From: Anaerolineaceae bacterium
GTDB lineage: Bacteria; Chloroflexota; Anaerolineae; Aggregatilineales; Phototrophicaceae
NCBI GenBank assembly: GCA_026708325.1
Contig: JAPOVC010000006.1
Span: 1-64,000 of the forward strand
Length of the DNA: 64,000 nucleotides
Direction of reading: 5' to 3'
The notes under the pieces were generated by a model. That model had not been told where the DNA came from. It ran no database searches and saw only the letters and a program-made list of their open reading frames with translations. Numbering within the stretch: position 1 is the stretch's first letter; every line of letters begins with the position of its first letter. Of this stretch, positions 23,660 to 32,507 are shown piece after piece. The position numbers and the translations under genes are program-made.

Positions 23660-25534
23660 TCAGGCCGGGGCGGGTGCGCGCGCCTGTTCCACAAGGTCGG
23701 CGGCGAGGTCGTAACGGCCGAAGGCCGGAATGATGTAGGTGCCCTGCACCTGGTCGCGCATGGCGTCCAGCAGTTCCCCGGCGATGCGCAACCCCTCCTG
23801 CGGGGCATCCCCGGCGGCATCGCCCATGCGCTCGATGATCTGCGGCGGAATGTGGATGCCGGGCACCTCGTTGTGCAGAAAGCGGGCGTGTTTGACGCTG
23901 TAGAGCGGCATCAGGCCCATCAGGACCGGCAGGCGCAGGGGCTCGCCCACGAGGGCCTCGTAATGCTCGTGGAAGACGCGAATGCGTTCAGGTTCGAAAA
24001 TGGCCTGGCCGAGGGCGAAGCTGGCGCCGCCCTGCAACTTGCGCAGCAAGACGCGTATCTCGCGCTCGGGGTTGGCGGTATTCATGTTGAGCGCGCAGCC
24101 GACGGTGAAGGAGGTGGGCTGGCCGATGGAGTGACCGGCCTGGTCCAGGCCGTGATTCAGGCGCTGGCGGATGAGGTGGATCAGGGCCGAGGGCGCCAGG
24201 TCGTAGAGGTCCATGGCTTCAGGGTAGTCGCCCACCTGGGTGGGGTCGCCCATGACCACGAAAAGGTTGCGCAAACCGAGGGCGTGGGCCGCCAGCAGGT
24301 CGCCCTGCACACGCAGCAGGTTGCGGCCGCGGGTGGGGAAGTGCAGCACGGTCTCCATGCCCAGGCGCGACTGCAACAGGTGGCCGATGGCCCAGGGGCT
24401 CATGCGCATGCGCGCGGCGGGGCTGTCGGCGACGTTGATGACGTCTGCGCCGGCCTCCTGCAGGGTGCGGGCGGCGTTGAGCAGACGTTGCGGCGTGTAG
24501 CTGCGCGGCGGGGCCATCTCGACGCTGATGACGAATTCGCGACGCGTCAACTGGTCCGCCAGGCGGGTCGGGCGGTCGGGCGCGAGGTCTTCCTCGTCCT
24601 CAATGTGAACGAGCGCGGGCAGCGGCGGCGGCGAGGCCTGCGGATCGTCGAGGGCCCGGCGCATGGCGGCGATGTGTCCGGGGCGCGTGCCGCAGCAGCC
24701 GCCGATCAGGACCGCGCCAAGATCGCGGAAGGTGAGGGCGTAATCGGCGAAGTAATCGACGGTGGCGGGGTACATCACGCGGTCGCCGACCAGCTCCGGG
24801 AAGCCGGCGTTGGGCTGGGCGGAGTAGCGTTGGCCCGGCGCGCTGTGCTGCATGGCCTGCAGCAGGCGCGCGATCTGGGCCGGCCCGCTGCTGCAGTTGA
24901 TGCCGATGATGTCGGCCCCGGCGTCCATCAGGCCGCGGGCGACCGCACCCGGCAGCCAGCCCAGCTGGGTACGGTCGTCGTTTTCAAAGGTCATCTGGCA
25001 AGCGACGGGCATGGAGGGGTCCAGTTCGCGCAGGGCGGCCAGCGCTTCCAGCAACTCGTTGAGGTCGCTGAAAGTCTCCAGCACGAGCAGGTCGACACCT
25101 TCGGCGAGCAGCGCCTCCGCCTGCTGGCGAAAGGCCGCGCGGGCGTCCTCGCGCGCGAGGCGGCCATAGGGTTGCAGGCGCACGCCCAGGGGGCCGATCG
25201 ACCCGGAGAGGTAGAGATTCTCGCCCTCCCCCTCGCGCATGACCTCACGGGCGAGCCGCACGGCGGCGCGGTTGATGGCCGTCAGTTGATCTTCCAGGCC
25301 GTGGTTGGCCAGTTTGAAGCGGTTGGCGCTGAAGGTGTTGGTCTCCAGCAACTCCGAGCCGGCGTCGAGAAAGCCGCGATGGACGCGCGCCACCCGTTCG
25401 GGCTCGTGCAGGCAGAGCGCATCAAAGCAGGAGCTGATCGGCAGGCCCTGCTCGTGCAGCATGGTGCCCATGGCGCCATCGACCAGCAGGGGCGCCGGCT
25501 GGCGAATGCGTTGGGCGAAGGAAAGCGAGGGCAT
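23660..25534 (-). CDS. Bifunctional homocysteine S-methyltransferase / methylenetetrahydrofolate reductase (YitJ-like)
   Basis: 624 aa in two domains. Residues 1-300 form a homocysteine S-methyltransferase barrel: DGAMGTML at the N terminus and zinc ligands in GINCSSGP and GGCCGTRPGH. Residues 320-620 are MetF-like (EFVISVEMAPPR, then NVADSPAARMRMS), which reduces 5,10-methylene-THF. The fusion is the YitJ type. It feeds the methyl cycle together with metH, whose gene lies upstream on the same strand. The full length argues for activity of both halves. Confidence 0.9.
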   Translation of the reverse strand: MPSLSFAQRIRQPAPLLVDGAMGTMLHEQGLPISSCFDALCLHEPERVARVHRGFLDAGSELLETNTFSANRFKLANHGLEDQLTAINRAAVRLAREVMREGEGENLYLSGSIGPLGVRLQPYGRLAREDARAAFRQQAEALLAEGVDLLVLETFSDLNELLEALAALRELDPSMPVACQMTFENDDRTQLGWLPGAVARGLMDAGADIIGINCSSGPAQIARLLQAMQHSAPGQRYSAQPNAGFPELVGDRVMYPATVDYFADYALTFRDLGAVLIGGCCGTRPGHIAAMRRALDDPQASPPPLPALVHIEDEEDLAPDRPTRLADQLTRREFVISVEMAPPRSYTPQRLLNAARTLQEAGADVINVADSPAARMRMSPWAIGHLLQSRLGMETVLHFPTRGRNLLRVQGDLLAAHALGLRNLFVVMGDPTQVGDYPEAMDLYDLAPSALIHLIRQRLNHGLDQAGHSIGQPTSFTVGCALNMNTANPEREIRVLLRKLQGGASFALGQAIFEPERIRVFHEHYEALVGEPLRLPVLMGLMPLYSVKHARFLHNEVPGIHIPPQIIERMGDAAGDAPQEGLRIAGELLDAMRDQVQGTYIIPAFGRYDLAADLVEQARAPAPA

Positions 25535-25555
25535 CAGGGTCTCACTTCGGGAGGA

Positions 25556-25927
25556 TCAGACTCCGCAACTGCTGGCATAGACGAGGCGACCTTCCTGCCC
25601 GGGCTGCACGCCCCATGTGATGGCGGCCAGGCCGCGGTAACGCTCGGCGCGCAGCAATTCGAGGTTGCGCTCGCGCATCCACTGTTTGAGCGTCTCCTCG
25701 TCGTCGTCGGTCTGCAGCACCAGGGTCGTGTATCCCATGCCGCGGGGGCGGAACAGGTCGTAGTCCTCGAAGACGATTTCCGCGTCTGGATACATCATCT
25801 GGCGCGACGTGATGTCATAGTAGCAGGCCTGGTCCATCAGCAGCACGAAGAGCAGGATAATCAGGAACCCGCTTAGCACCAGGGCGAGCAGGGTGCGCCA
25901 CAGCGGCGGCGGGCGGTGAAAAATCAT
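25556..25927 (-). CDS. Small single-pass membrane protein, unknown
   Basis: 123-aa protein with one membrane helix (about residues 10-34) and a soluble C-terminal part rich in Asp/Glu and Tyr. The C terminus has a Cys close to the end (ASSCGV). ATG 25927 has AGGAG nine bases upstream. It precedes the YitJ-like gene by 21 bp, so it is probably in the same transcript. No family recognised. Confidence 0.6.
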   Translation of the reverse strand: MIFHRPPPLWRTLLALVLSGFLIILLFVLLMDQACYYDITSRQMMYPDAEIVFEDYDLFRPRGMGYTTLVLQTDDDEETLKQWMRERNLELLRAERYRGLAAITWGVQPGQEGRLVYASSCGV

Positions 25928-26020
25928 GCGGGCAACTCCTGCGACGGCGGCATCAGGCGTAAAGCCCGCCACATGGATCTAAAAGACAAGAATCCCTCCT
26001 GAGTTAGCGTGGTGACGGCC

Positions 26021-26104
26021 TCAGCCCTGGTCCAGAATCATGGCCGAGCGGTCGAGATTGCCGACGCTGAAGTAGCGCGCGGCGGGATGATGGACGACGA
26101 TGGC
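26021..26104 (-). pseudogene. metH: Displaced 3' end of metH
   Basis: Twenty-eight codons reading AIVVHHPAARYFSVGNLDRS then AMILDQG and a TGA. The first 59 bases match the end of current metH exactly. This appears to be the original C terminus of MetH, cut off when the two-gene cassette at 26105-27418 was inserted. Confidence 0.85.
26046..26104. repeat. Direct repeat, left copy (59 bp)
   Basis: Identical base for base to 27419-27477. The two copies bracket the AT-rich two-gene cassette and both derive from the 3' end of metH. This is the signature of a duplication made on insertion, or of an element carrying a copy of its target. Confidence 0.95.
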
Positions 26105-26119
26105 AGCCGTTCACTAAAT

Positions 26120-26632
26120 TCATTGCACCATGTTGTAGATCTTTATCAAATGTTCCACCAACAATTGTATTGGTAGGATTCGATCCTCAAGATGCCTCCG
26201 CCGAACAACACTTATGCGATTGTGCGTAGCAGAATTCCCGAGAATGGCGATTTCGGGCAAGATTCGCTTCATGTCGTGGTTCAATTTTAGGCAGGATTCG
26301 TCCCGAGCCACATTTAAAAGCTTTCGGAGTGAAACAAATTCACCCTCTCTCTTGATTTTTTCCTCTATGTGGTTTGCTTCATAAAGTTCGATTAGTAGAG
26401 TTTCGACAAGACGTCTCAAGAGAGCGGCACAGGCGTCGTAGCAACTGTATTTGTACGTCTTATTTATCTGGTCAACTACAGGGATCAGGTATCCAAACCC
26501 TTGCTTGAACACTTCAGGTTCGAGTACTTGAGTTGAATCGGATTCCTGGAATTGGATTGGCGGTTTTGTTAGCTCGAAGACTTCTTCTTGGAAACTTCGA
26601 ACTGCATTGAGCGCATCACTGAAAGATTCCAT
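26120..26632 (-). CDS. DUF4145/HEPN-like protein, second gene of inserted cassette
   Basis: 170-aa, mostly helical. The middle part (ACAALLRRLVETLLIELYE) and the late IAILGNSATHNR resemble DUF4145-type HEPN-related proteins, where the R/GN.x.H region is conserved. It starts five bases after the stop of the DUF5343-like gene, so the two form an operon. Codon use is AT-rich compared with all flanking genes. A role as toxin or effector of a defence or toxin-antitoxin module is inferred from the HEPN-like fold and gene pairing; no catalytic RX4-6H motif is certain. Confidence 0.55.
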   Translation of the reverse strand: MESFSDALNAVRSFQEEVFELTKPPIQFQESDSTQVLEPEVFKQGFGYLIPVVDQINKTYKYSCYDACAALLRRLVETLLIELYEANHIEEKIKREGEFVSLRKLLNVARDESCLKLNHDMKRILPEIAILGNSATHNRISVVRRRHLEDRILPIQLLVEHLIKIYNMVQ

Positions 26633-26637
26633 CTCTG

Positions 26638-27279
26638 TTATGTGTCAGTGGCCCTGCCCGACAAGTGTTTTGCCATGCTCTCAAAAATTTTGTCAATTTG
26701 CTCAGGTGTAGAATCGGGTGATATATGCACTTGGACATTTATATGCAACTTCTGTGTAAATGTTTGGTTTGGTTCCTGAACTTGCTTCGCGCTGTTCGAT
26801 TTTGGCGTATCCGCCTTGTGTTCTTCGGGAGTAATCTCTGCATCTTGAATCTGATCCAAGTCTGACAGCGCGCACAGCTTTTTGAACGTCCTTACCATTC
26901 GTGTAGCTTTAGAGTTATCTGAATTGGATTTTACTCTGAAAAAATCTCTCAGATCGTCATCGCTACTCTGATGAGCATTTGGCTGATCGCGATACAGAGG
27001 TGCATAACCTTCCCTCACAGCGGCTGCGAGTACCGCTCTTGAATTCTTTGTGACCCGGTAATCTGTCCACTTCTGAGTTGGCACCCTAGACGAATCGACG
27101 AAACCGAGAATCTCCAAGACTTTCGGCAATGAACGGTCGTTAGAATTCTTCATTCCCACAGACTTCAACCAAGCACCGTCGACCTTTTCTGGCTCTCCTC
27201 GAGCCACGATTTTTTCCAGCAATACGTCAAGTCTGTTTGGTGCCGCAAGAGAAGGAAATTCAGTCACAATCCACTCCAT
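26638..27279 (-). CDS. DUF5343-like protein, first gene of inserted cassette
   Basis: 213-aa protein. The N-terminal 110 residues resemble DUF5343: LDVLLEKIV, then LPKVLEILGFVDSSRVPTQKW, YR, AVREGYAPLY, a winged-helix-like layout. A polar linker leads to a conserved-looking tail with INVQVHISPDSTPEQIDKIF. ATG 27279 is chosen for AGGAT upstream; a TTG at 27294 would add five residues. It has its own near-consensus promoter at 27304-27331. Low GC suggests recent transfer. Function unknown; DUF5343 proteins are often found in accessory islands. Confidence 0.6.
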   Translation of the reverse strand: MEWIVTEFPSLAAPNRLDVLLEKIVARGEPEKVDGAWLKSVGMKNSNDRSLPKVLEILGFVDSSRVPTQKWTDYRVTKNSRAVLAAAVREGYAPLYRDQPNAHQSSDDDLRDFFRVKSNSDNSKATRMVRTFKKLCALSDLDQIQDAEITPEEHKADTPKSNSAKQVQEPNQTFTQKLHINVQVHISPDSTPEQIDKIFESMAKHLSGRATDT

Positions 27280-27303
27280 TGGGAAATCCTGCAAGTTAGA
27301 ATC

Positions 27304-27331
27304 AATGTAAAGGGTCTCGACGCAATGTCAA
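27304..27331 (-). promoter_or_regulatory. Near-consensus sigma-70 promoter of the cassette
   Basis: Minus-strand TTGACA (27326-27331), 16-bp spacer, TACATT (27304-27309). It lies about 25 bp before ATG 27279 and belongs to the inserted DNA, so the cassette brings its own expression signal. Confidence 0.65.
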
Positions 27332-27399
27332 CAAGAAATGTCATGAAATTGCAAGAAATCGATGGGCAGATCGAAAAGAAAAAGAATCCATCGCAGGAG

Positions 27400-30300
27400 T
27401 TAACCCAAAATCTGCTGTGAGCGGTCGAGATTGCCGACGCTGAAGTAGCGCGCGGCGGGATGATGGACGACGATGGCGGCAGTGCTTTGCTCCGGCACCC
27501 ACTGGTAGGCGCTGGTCAGTTCCAGCCCCAGCGCCGCGGCGCCCGGCAGCAAACGCAGCACCGTCTCGTGGTCGGCCAGTTCCGGGCAGGCCGGATAGCC
27601 CCAACTGTAGCGCTTGCCGCGCTCCGCAGGGATGCCCAGTTCGCGCGCGATGTGCTGATGCACGTAGACGGCCGTGGCCTCGGCGGCCTGCACGGCCAAA
27701 CCGTGGAAGAACCAGGCCTCGCTGTATTCGTCGGCGGCCTGCAGGGCGTCGACGGTTTCGGTGGCGACCGCGCCCACGGTGACGATTTGCAGCGCGACGA
27801 CGTCGACCTGGCCGCCCTCCGCCGGCGCGAAGTAATCGGCGATGCAGAGGCGATCGCCCGTCGGCTGGCGCGGAAAGCTGAAGCGCGCCAGTTCGCGACG
27901 CTCGCCGCCGGCCAGCGCCTCGTGCTGCCAGACGATCAGGTCGTCGCCCTCGCTGCTGGCGGGGAAGTAGCCGTAGACCGCCTGGGGCTGCAGTGAACGC
28001 TCGCGCAGGGCCTGGCGGCCCATGGCTTCCAGGCGGGCCGTGAATTCGGCCTCCAGTTGCAGCCACTCTTCGCCGCGGGTGTTCTTCGCGCCCCAGGAGA
28101 GGCGGAAGAGCTCAGGTCGGTGGACGTGCTGCAGCACAATCTCCAGCGGCAGGTAGTCGATGGTCTTCGCGCCGTAAAAGGGCGGCTGCGGTACGGACGG
28201 CGCCGGGCCCACAGTGCTGCCCCCGTCAGCGCGGGCCCGCTTGCGCCCGGCAGCGGGACGTTCTTTTTCGGCCCTGGCGTCGGCCAGCAGCCCGGTCAGC
28301 AGTTCCGGCCGGCGCTGCGGGTCCACCAGGCCGTCGACGACCTCAAGGCCCTCGAAGGCATCCCGGCAATAGAAAACGCCCGGGGCGTAGGGCTGGCCGT
28401 CGTCCTCAAGGAAGAGGATACGGCGGCCGAAGCGACGGTTGATGGCCGCGCCGCCGATGAGCACCGGATAGTCGAGGTCGCGCCGCGCCAGTTCATTGAC
28501 GATCAGCGGCATTTGCTTCGAGGTGCTGACCAGCAGCGCGCTCAGGCCGATGGCGTCGGCGCGCAGCTCCTGGGCCTGGTCGATGATGGTGTTGGCCGGC
28601 ACCTGCTTGCCGAGGTCATGCACGGTGTAGCCGTTGTTGCCGAGGATGGTCTTGACCAGGTTCTTGCCGATGTCGTGTACGTCGCCGTAGACCGTGGCCA
28701 GCACGACCGTGCCCTTGCTGGCGCCCTCCAGCCGTTCCATAAACTGCTCGAGGTAGGCGACGGCGCGTTTCATGGCCTCGGCGCTCTGCAGCACGAAGGG
28801 CAGGATCAATTCGCCCGCGCCGAACTTGTCGCCGACCTCCTTCATGGCCGGCAGCAACACCTTGTTGAGCACCCCGATGGCGTCCTGGCGCGTCAGGCAG
28901 TCGTCGATCAGCGTCTCCAGGCCGTCCTTCTTGCGATGCAAGATCTGCCAGTGCAGGGCAGCCTCGCTGCTCATGTCGGCGGTGGGGTCGACCAGCTCCT
29001 GGCCGGCGAGCTGGACCTCGTTCTGCTCGAAGAACTGGATGAAGTCCGTCAGGGCGTCTTCATGGCGGTTGAAGATCAGGTCTTCGGCCAGCTTCCGCTG
29101 CTCCGGCGGGATCTCTGCCAGGGGCGTGATGTGGGCCGGGTTGACGATGGCCATGTCGAGGCCGGCCTGCACCGCGTACCACAGGAAGACACTGTTGAGC
29201 ACGCCGCGGGCGCCCGTCCGCACGCCGAAGCTGACGTTGCTGATGCCCAACGCGGTCAGTACGCCGGGGATCCGCTGCTTGATGAGGCGCAGGCCCTCGA
29301 TGGTCTCGATGGCGCTGTCGCGCAGTTCCGCCTGACCGGTGGTCAGCGGGAAGGTGAGCGTGTCGAAAATGAGGTCTTCCGGGCTCATGCCGTAGTCCTC
29401 GCAGGCGATCTGCGTGATGCGCTGCGCGACGGCCAGCTTGTGCTCGCGGTCGTGGGCCATACCCTCTTCGTCGATGGTCATGGAGAGCACGCCGGCGCCG
29501 TGTTCCACCGCGACGGGCAGGACCTGGTCGATGCGCTCGCGCCCGTTTTCGAGATTGTTGCCGTTGATGATGGCGCGGCCCGGATACTGCTCCAGCGCGG
29601 CGGCGGCGACGTCGGCCTCGGTGGTGTCGATGATGAGCGGGGCGGGCACGGCCAGCGCCAGCTTCTTGACCAGCTGTTGCATCTGTTCCAGTTCGTCGTC
29701 GCGCTCGGTCAGGGCGACGCAGACGTCCAGCATGTGAGCGCCGCGCTCGACCTGGTCGACGGCGATCTGCACCACGCCGTCGTAGTCGTCGGCCAGCAAC
29801 AGACGCTTGACCTTGCGACTCCCCAGGCTGCTGACGCGCTCGCCGATCATGGTGGGGCCGGGTTGCTGCACCATGGGCGTAGCGGTCATGGCGCTGGAGG
29901 CTTTCGCCTCGTGCTGCGGCTGACGCGCTGCCGGCGGACGCAGGCCCGGCGGGCGGCCGTCGCGCGTGTCGCCATGCACTGCAGCGACCAGCTGCGCCAG
30001 GTGTTCCGGCGTGGTGCCGCAGCAGCCGCCGACCACGTTGACGCCGCGCGCGGCGAAGTCCGCCACCATCTCGCTGAAGGGGCCGGGCTCCATCGGGTAG
30101 ACGGCCTCGCCCTCGACGTTGACGGGCAGGCCGGCGTTGGGCAGTACGCTGAGCGGCAATCGGCTGTTCTCGAGCAGGTGCTGCACGGGCGCGCGCATGT
30201 ATTCGGGGCCGGTGGAGCAATTGAGCCCGATGACGTCGACCGGCAGCGCCTCCAGGGTGGTCATGGCGCTGTCGATGTCTGTGCCGAAGAGCATGCGGCC

Positions 30301-30933
30301 GCTGGTATCGAGCGTGACCTGCACCTGCAGCGGAATGCGCGTGCCGGAGTCGGCGAAATAACGCTGGACGCCCTGGATGGCCGCCTTGACCTCCAGCATG
30401 TCCTGGCTGGTTTCCAGCAGCAGCAGGTCGGCGCCGCCCTCGCAGAGGCCGCGGGCCTGTTCCTGGAAGAGGTCGGCCAGTTCCTCCCAGGTGATGTCGC
30501 TGAGGTCCGGGTCTTCGCCGCCGGGCAACTTGCCGGAGGGCCCCATGCTGCCGGCGACGAAGCGCGGCATGCCGCTGGCCCCTTCGTACTTGTCGCAGGC
30601 GCGGCGCGCCAGGCGGGCGGCGGCGCGGTTGATCTCCAGGGTGCGCTCGCCGAGGCCGTATTCGCCGAGGGTGAGGCGGTTGCCGCGGAAGGTGTTGGTC
30701 TCGACGACCTCGCAGCCGACGGCGAGGAAGGACTCGTGAATGGCCTCGATCATGTCGGGGCGGGTGACGGAGAGGTAGTCGACGCAGCCCTCGTATTGCT
30801 CGCCGCCGAAATCGGCCGCGACGGGTTCGCGCGCCTGGATGCTGGTGCCCATGGCGCCATCGAAGAGGACGACGTGGTCGGCGATGGCGTCGAGGTAACG
30901 CCGGTTGGTGAAGCTGCGCTGCGCCCGGTTCAT
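27400..30933 (-). CDS. metH: Cobalamin-dependent methionine synthase
   Basis: 1177-aa MetH. Homocysteine domain first (DGAMGTSI; zinc Cys in GLNCSTGP and GGCCGT), then the folate domain (about 350-620), the cap, the B12 domain with GDVHDIGKNL (base-off His) and LLVSTSK, and a C-terminal activation domain with WGYPACPE. The C terminus now reads FSVGNLDRSQQILG; the last five residues come from the inserted cassette, while the older ending AMILDQG survives at 26021. Five to six GTGCGACA half-sites lie upstream (30979-31066). It transfers methyl from methyl-THF to homocysteine. Confidence 0.96.
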   Translation of the reverse strand: MNRAQRSFTNRRYLDAIADHVVLFDGAMGTSIQAREPVAADFGGEQYEGCVDYLSVTRPDMIEAIHESFLAVGCEVVETNTFRGNRLTLGEYGLGERTLEINRAAARLARRACDKYEGASGMPRFVAGSMGPSGKLPGGEDPDLSDITWEELADLFQEQARGLCEGGADLLLLETSQDMLEVKAAIQGVQRYFADSGTRIPLQVQVTLDTSGRMLFGTDIDSAMTTLEALPVDVIGLNCSTGPEYMRAPVQHLLENSRLPLSVLPNAGLPVNVEGEAVYPMEPGPFSEMVADFAARGVNVVGGCCGTTPEHLAQLVAAVHGDTRDGRPPGLRPPAARQPQHEAKASSAMTATPMVQQPGPTMIGERVSSLGSRKVKRLLLADDYDGVVQIAVDQVERGAHMLDVCVALTERDDELEQMQQLVKKLALAVPAPLIIDTTEADVAAAALEQYPGRAIINGNNLENGRERIDQVLPVAVEHGAGVLSMTIDEEGMAHDREHKLAVAQRITQIACEDYGMSPEDLIFDTLTFPLTTGQAELRDSAIETIEGLRLIKQRIPGVLTALGISNVSFGVRTGARGVLNSVFLWYAVQAGLDMAIVNPAHITPLAEIPPEQRKLAEDLIFNRHEDALTDFIQFFEQNEVQLAGQELVDPTADMSSEAALHWQILHRKKDGLETLIDDCLTRQDAIGVLNKVLLPAMKEVGDKFGAGELILPFVLQSAEAMKRAVAYLEQFMERLEGASKGTVVLATVYGDVHDIGKNLVKTILGNNGYTVHDLGKQVPANTIIDQAQELRADAIGLSALLVSTSKQMPLIVNELARRDLDYPVLIGGAAINRRFGRRILFLEDDGQPYAPGVFYCRDAFEGLEVVDGLVDPQRRPELLTGLLADARAEKERPAAGRKRARADGGSTVGPAPSVPQPPFYGAKTIDYLPLEIVLQHVHRPELFRLSWGAKNTRGEEWLQLEAEFTARLEAMGRQALRERSLQPQAVYGYFPASSEGDDLIVWQHEALAGGERRELARFSFPRQPTGDRLCIADYFAPAEGGQVDVVALQIVTVGAVATETVDALQAADEYSEAWFFHGLAVQAAEATAVYVHQHIARELGIPAERGKRYSWGYPACPELADHETVLRLLPGAAALGLELTSAYQWVPEQSTAAIVVHHPAARYFSVGNLDRSQQILG
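27419..27477. repeat. Direct repeat, right copy (59 bp)
   Basis: Right-hand copy of the 59-bp repeat; here it is part of the functional metH reading frame. See the left copy at 26046-26104. Confidence 0.95.
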
Positions 30934-30978
30934 GGGGTGTCTGAGCCTGTCATGTCCTTGTCAAGGTCTGTCACCGGA

Positions 30979-31066
30979 TTTGTGCGACAAAAGTGTCGCA
31001 CAAACCAGTTAGTGCGACAAATTATCATGAAAGTGTCGCGCAAAAAGATTTGTGCGACACATTTGT
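30979..31066. promoter_or_regulatory. Cluster of GTGCGACA half-sites, operator or hairpins
   Basis: Between fic and metH. GTGCGACA occurs at 30982, 31012 and 31052; its complement TGTCGCAC at 30994 and a one-mismatch form at 31034; a partial one follows at 31064. The first pair is a perfect 11-bp inverted repeat, TTTGTGCGACA-AAAG-TGTCGCACAAA. The second pair brackets a minus-strand GATAAT (31021-31026), a possible -10 for metH. A repressor operator or RNA hairpins are both possible. Confidence 0.6.
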
Positions 31067-31073
31067 CGCCCGC

Positions 31074-32183
31074 CTAGTCTCCCTCTGCGGCAATTCTCAA
31101 GAATTCCGAAAACTGGTAGGCAGAAGGAGATTGTCCCTTGCCAGATCTCACTTCGGTCAGGATGCCATTGTCTACCAGTCTTTCCAGTATACGTTGTGCT
31201 GCCCGAACCGGAACGATGGTTTCATCCACCAGATCTGAAGTCGTAAAGATTGGACGTTTGAAGACCCCGTCAAGGACATGGATACCATACTTCGACCTGC
31301 CAATTTCGGTAATTCTGGTTTTCAGTCTGTCGTACAGGTCCCGTGTTTTCTGCATCTTTTCCAGATCCTTGCAGGCCTGCTCCCTTACGACCTGCATGAA
31401 GAACACACTCCAGCCCGTCCAGTCGTCGTCGCGGGAGGCAGCCAGAAGACGTTCCATGTATTGCGCTCGCAATGCCTCCAGACGAACGCTGGCGTTGAAC
31501 AGGGGTTTGGAGATTAGCCCGTAATTCCACATCATGAGTGGAATCAATATACGTCCCAGCCGTCCGTTGCCGTCGCTGAATGGGTGAATGGCTTCGAATT
31601 CAGCGTGCATTATCGCAACCCTCACCAGGGGCGACGTGCTGTCCTGCAGGGTGTAATCCAGCCAGGCCATCAACGCTTCATGCATCCGGTTTACGCCAGG
31701 GGGAACATAGCGGGCGTCGAGAATGGTCCCGCCACCAACTCCAATCCAGTTCTGGTTGGCGCGAAATGCCCCGGGGTTCCTGTCCTGGCCGCGTACTCCG
31801 CTTAGCAAGGTTTGATGAACTTCCAACAGGGCATCCATTGAAAGCGATTGCTCTGCGAGCAATTCCCCGGCTTGTTGCAGGGCTGCTTGATAATTGATGA
31901 CCTCGCGGATGTCCTCTCTCAAACGAGTTGACTCCGGAATATGCCCTGCCTCATATAGCAGGACATCCTCCACAGTTGCCTGCGTTCCTTCTATGCTTGA
32001 AGAATACACAGCTTCCTGGCGCGTCATGATTGAAAGGAGTACGTCACTGTTTGGCATCGCTCTCAGGGCGTTGGCGTAGTGTCCCAACGCAAGGGAAGCA
32101 TCTGCGAGAGCCGGAGCCAGCCGCTGCCAGTCGAGTCGTTCGGTGGGCGGGAACCCGCCCTGGTGGTAATGCACCGGCGCCAT
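31074..32183 (-). CDS. Fic family protein (AMP-transferase type) with C-terminal winged helix
   Basis: 369-aa enzyme expected to attach AMP (or another nucleotide part) to a target hydroxyl. The catalytic loop HPFSDGNGRLGR starts at His200. The self-inhibitory helix motif SSSIEG (61-66) fits the S/T-x3-E-G/N pattern and is N-terminal, so it is a class II Fic protein. Residues about 300-369 look like a winged helix (SDLVDETIVPVRAAQRILERLVDNGIL). ATG 32183 has TGGAG upstream; a GTG at 32198 is the alternative. GC is lower than average. Target unknown. Confidence 0.88.
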   Translation of the reverse strand: MAPVHYHQGGFPPTERLDWQRLAPALADASLALGHYANALRAMPNSDVLLSIMTRQEAVYSSSIEGTQATVEDVLLYEAGHIPESTRLREDIREVINYQAALQQAGELLAEQSLSMDALLEVHQTLLSGVRGQDRNPGAFRANQNWIGVGGGTILDARYVPPGVNRMHEALMAWLDYTLQDSTSPLVRVAIMHAEFEAIHPFSDGNGRLGRILIPLMMWNYGLISKPLFNASVRLEALRAQYMERLLAASRDDDWTGWSVFFMQVVREQACKDLEKMQKTRDLYDRLKTRITEIGRSKYGIHVLDGVFKRPIFTTSDLVDETIVPVRAAQRILERLVDNGILTEVRSGKGQSPSAYQFSEFLRIAAEGD

Positions 32184-32198
32184 GTTGCGGATCTCCAC

Positions 32199-32507
32199 AG
32201 AAAAATTGACCCCCGGCGCGGCGGGAGCCTGGGGCTGCCAATGCGCATCAGCCGGGCAGGTCCGCCGCTGATGGCACCTTCCCGACGCTTCGGAGGTTGC
32301 CGCGGGCCCGGCCGGTCGCCGCGCCCGCTGTCTACCTGAGACTGTCGTCAGTCTCGCAGAGTTTCAGGTTGCTGTCAATGGAACCCCGGTCCAGCCAGGA
32401 CGGTCCTTCGCAGGTCCGACAGCGAAGGAAACAATCTCTGCCCGTTGCAGCCAGGGTGGATTCTGCCTATCATGAAAGCAAGGCATTGCTGGTGGCAGGG
32501 AATTGAC
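32199..32507. other. 309-bp gap without a supported gene
   Basis: It lies between fic (leftward) and the VapB-like gene (rightward). Short open frames here overlap one another in several frames and have no family resemblance. TATCAT at 32468-32473, preceded by TGCC, may be a -10 for the toxin-antitoxin pair. Otherwise nothing is seen. Confidence 0.4.

Noticed and set aside
23852..25876. 674-codon plus-strand frame opposite the YitJ-like gene
   Set aside because: Antisense shadow of a well supported enzyme, with no start signal or motif.
28057..31077. 1006-codon plus-strand frame opposite metH
   Set aside because: It is antisense to a full-length MetH with all motifs, and its translation is rich in Ala, Gly, Val, Asp and His without any family signature. 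Long antisense frames are expected at this GC content.
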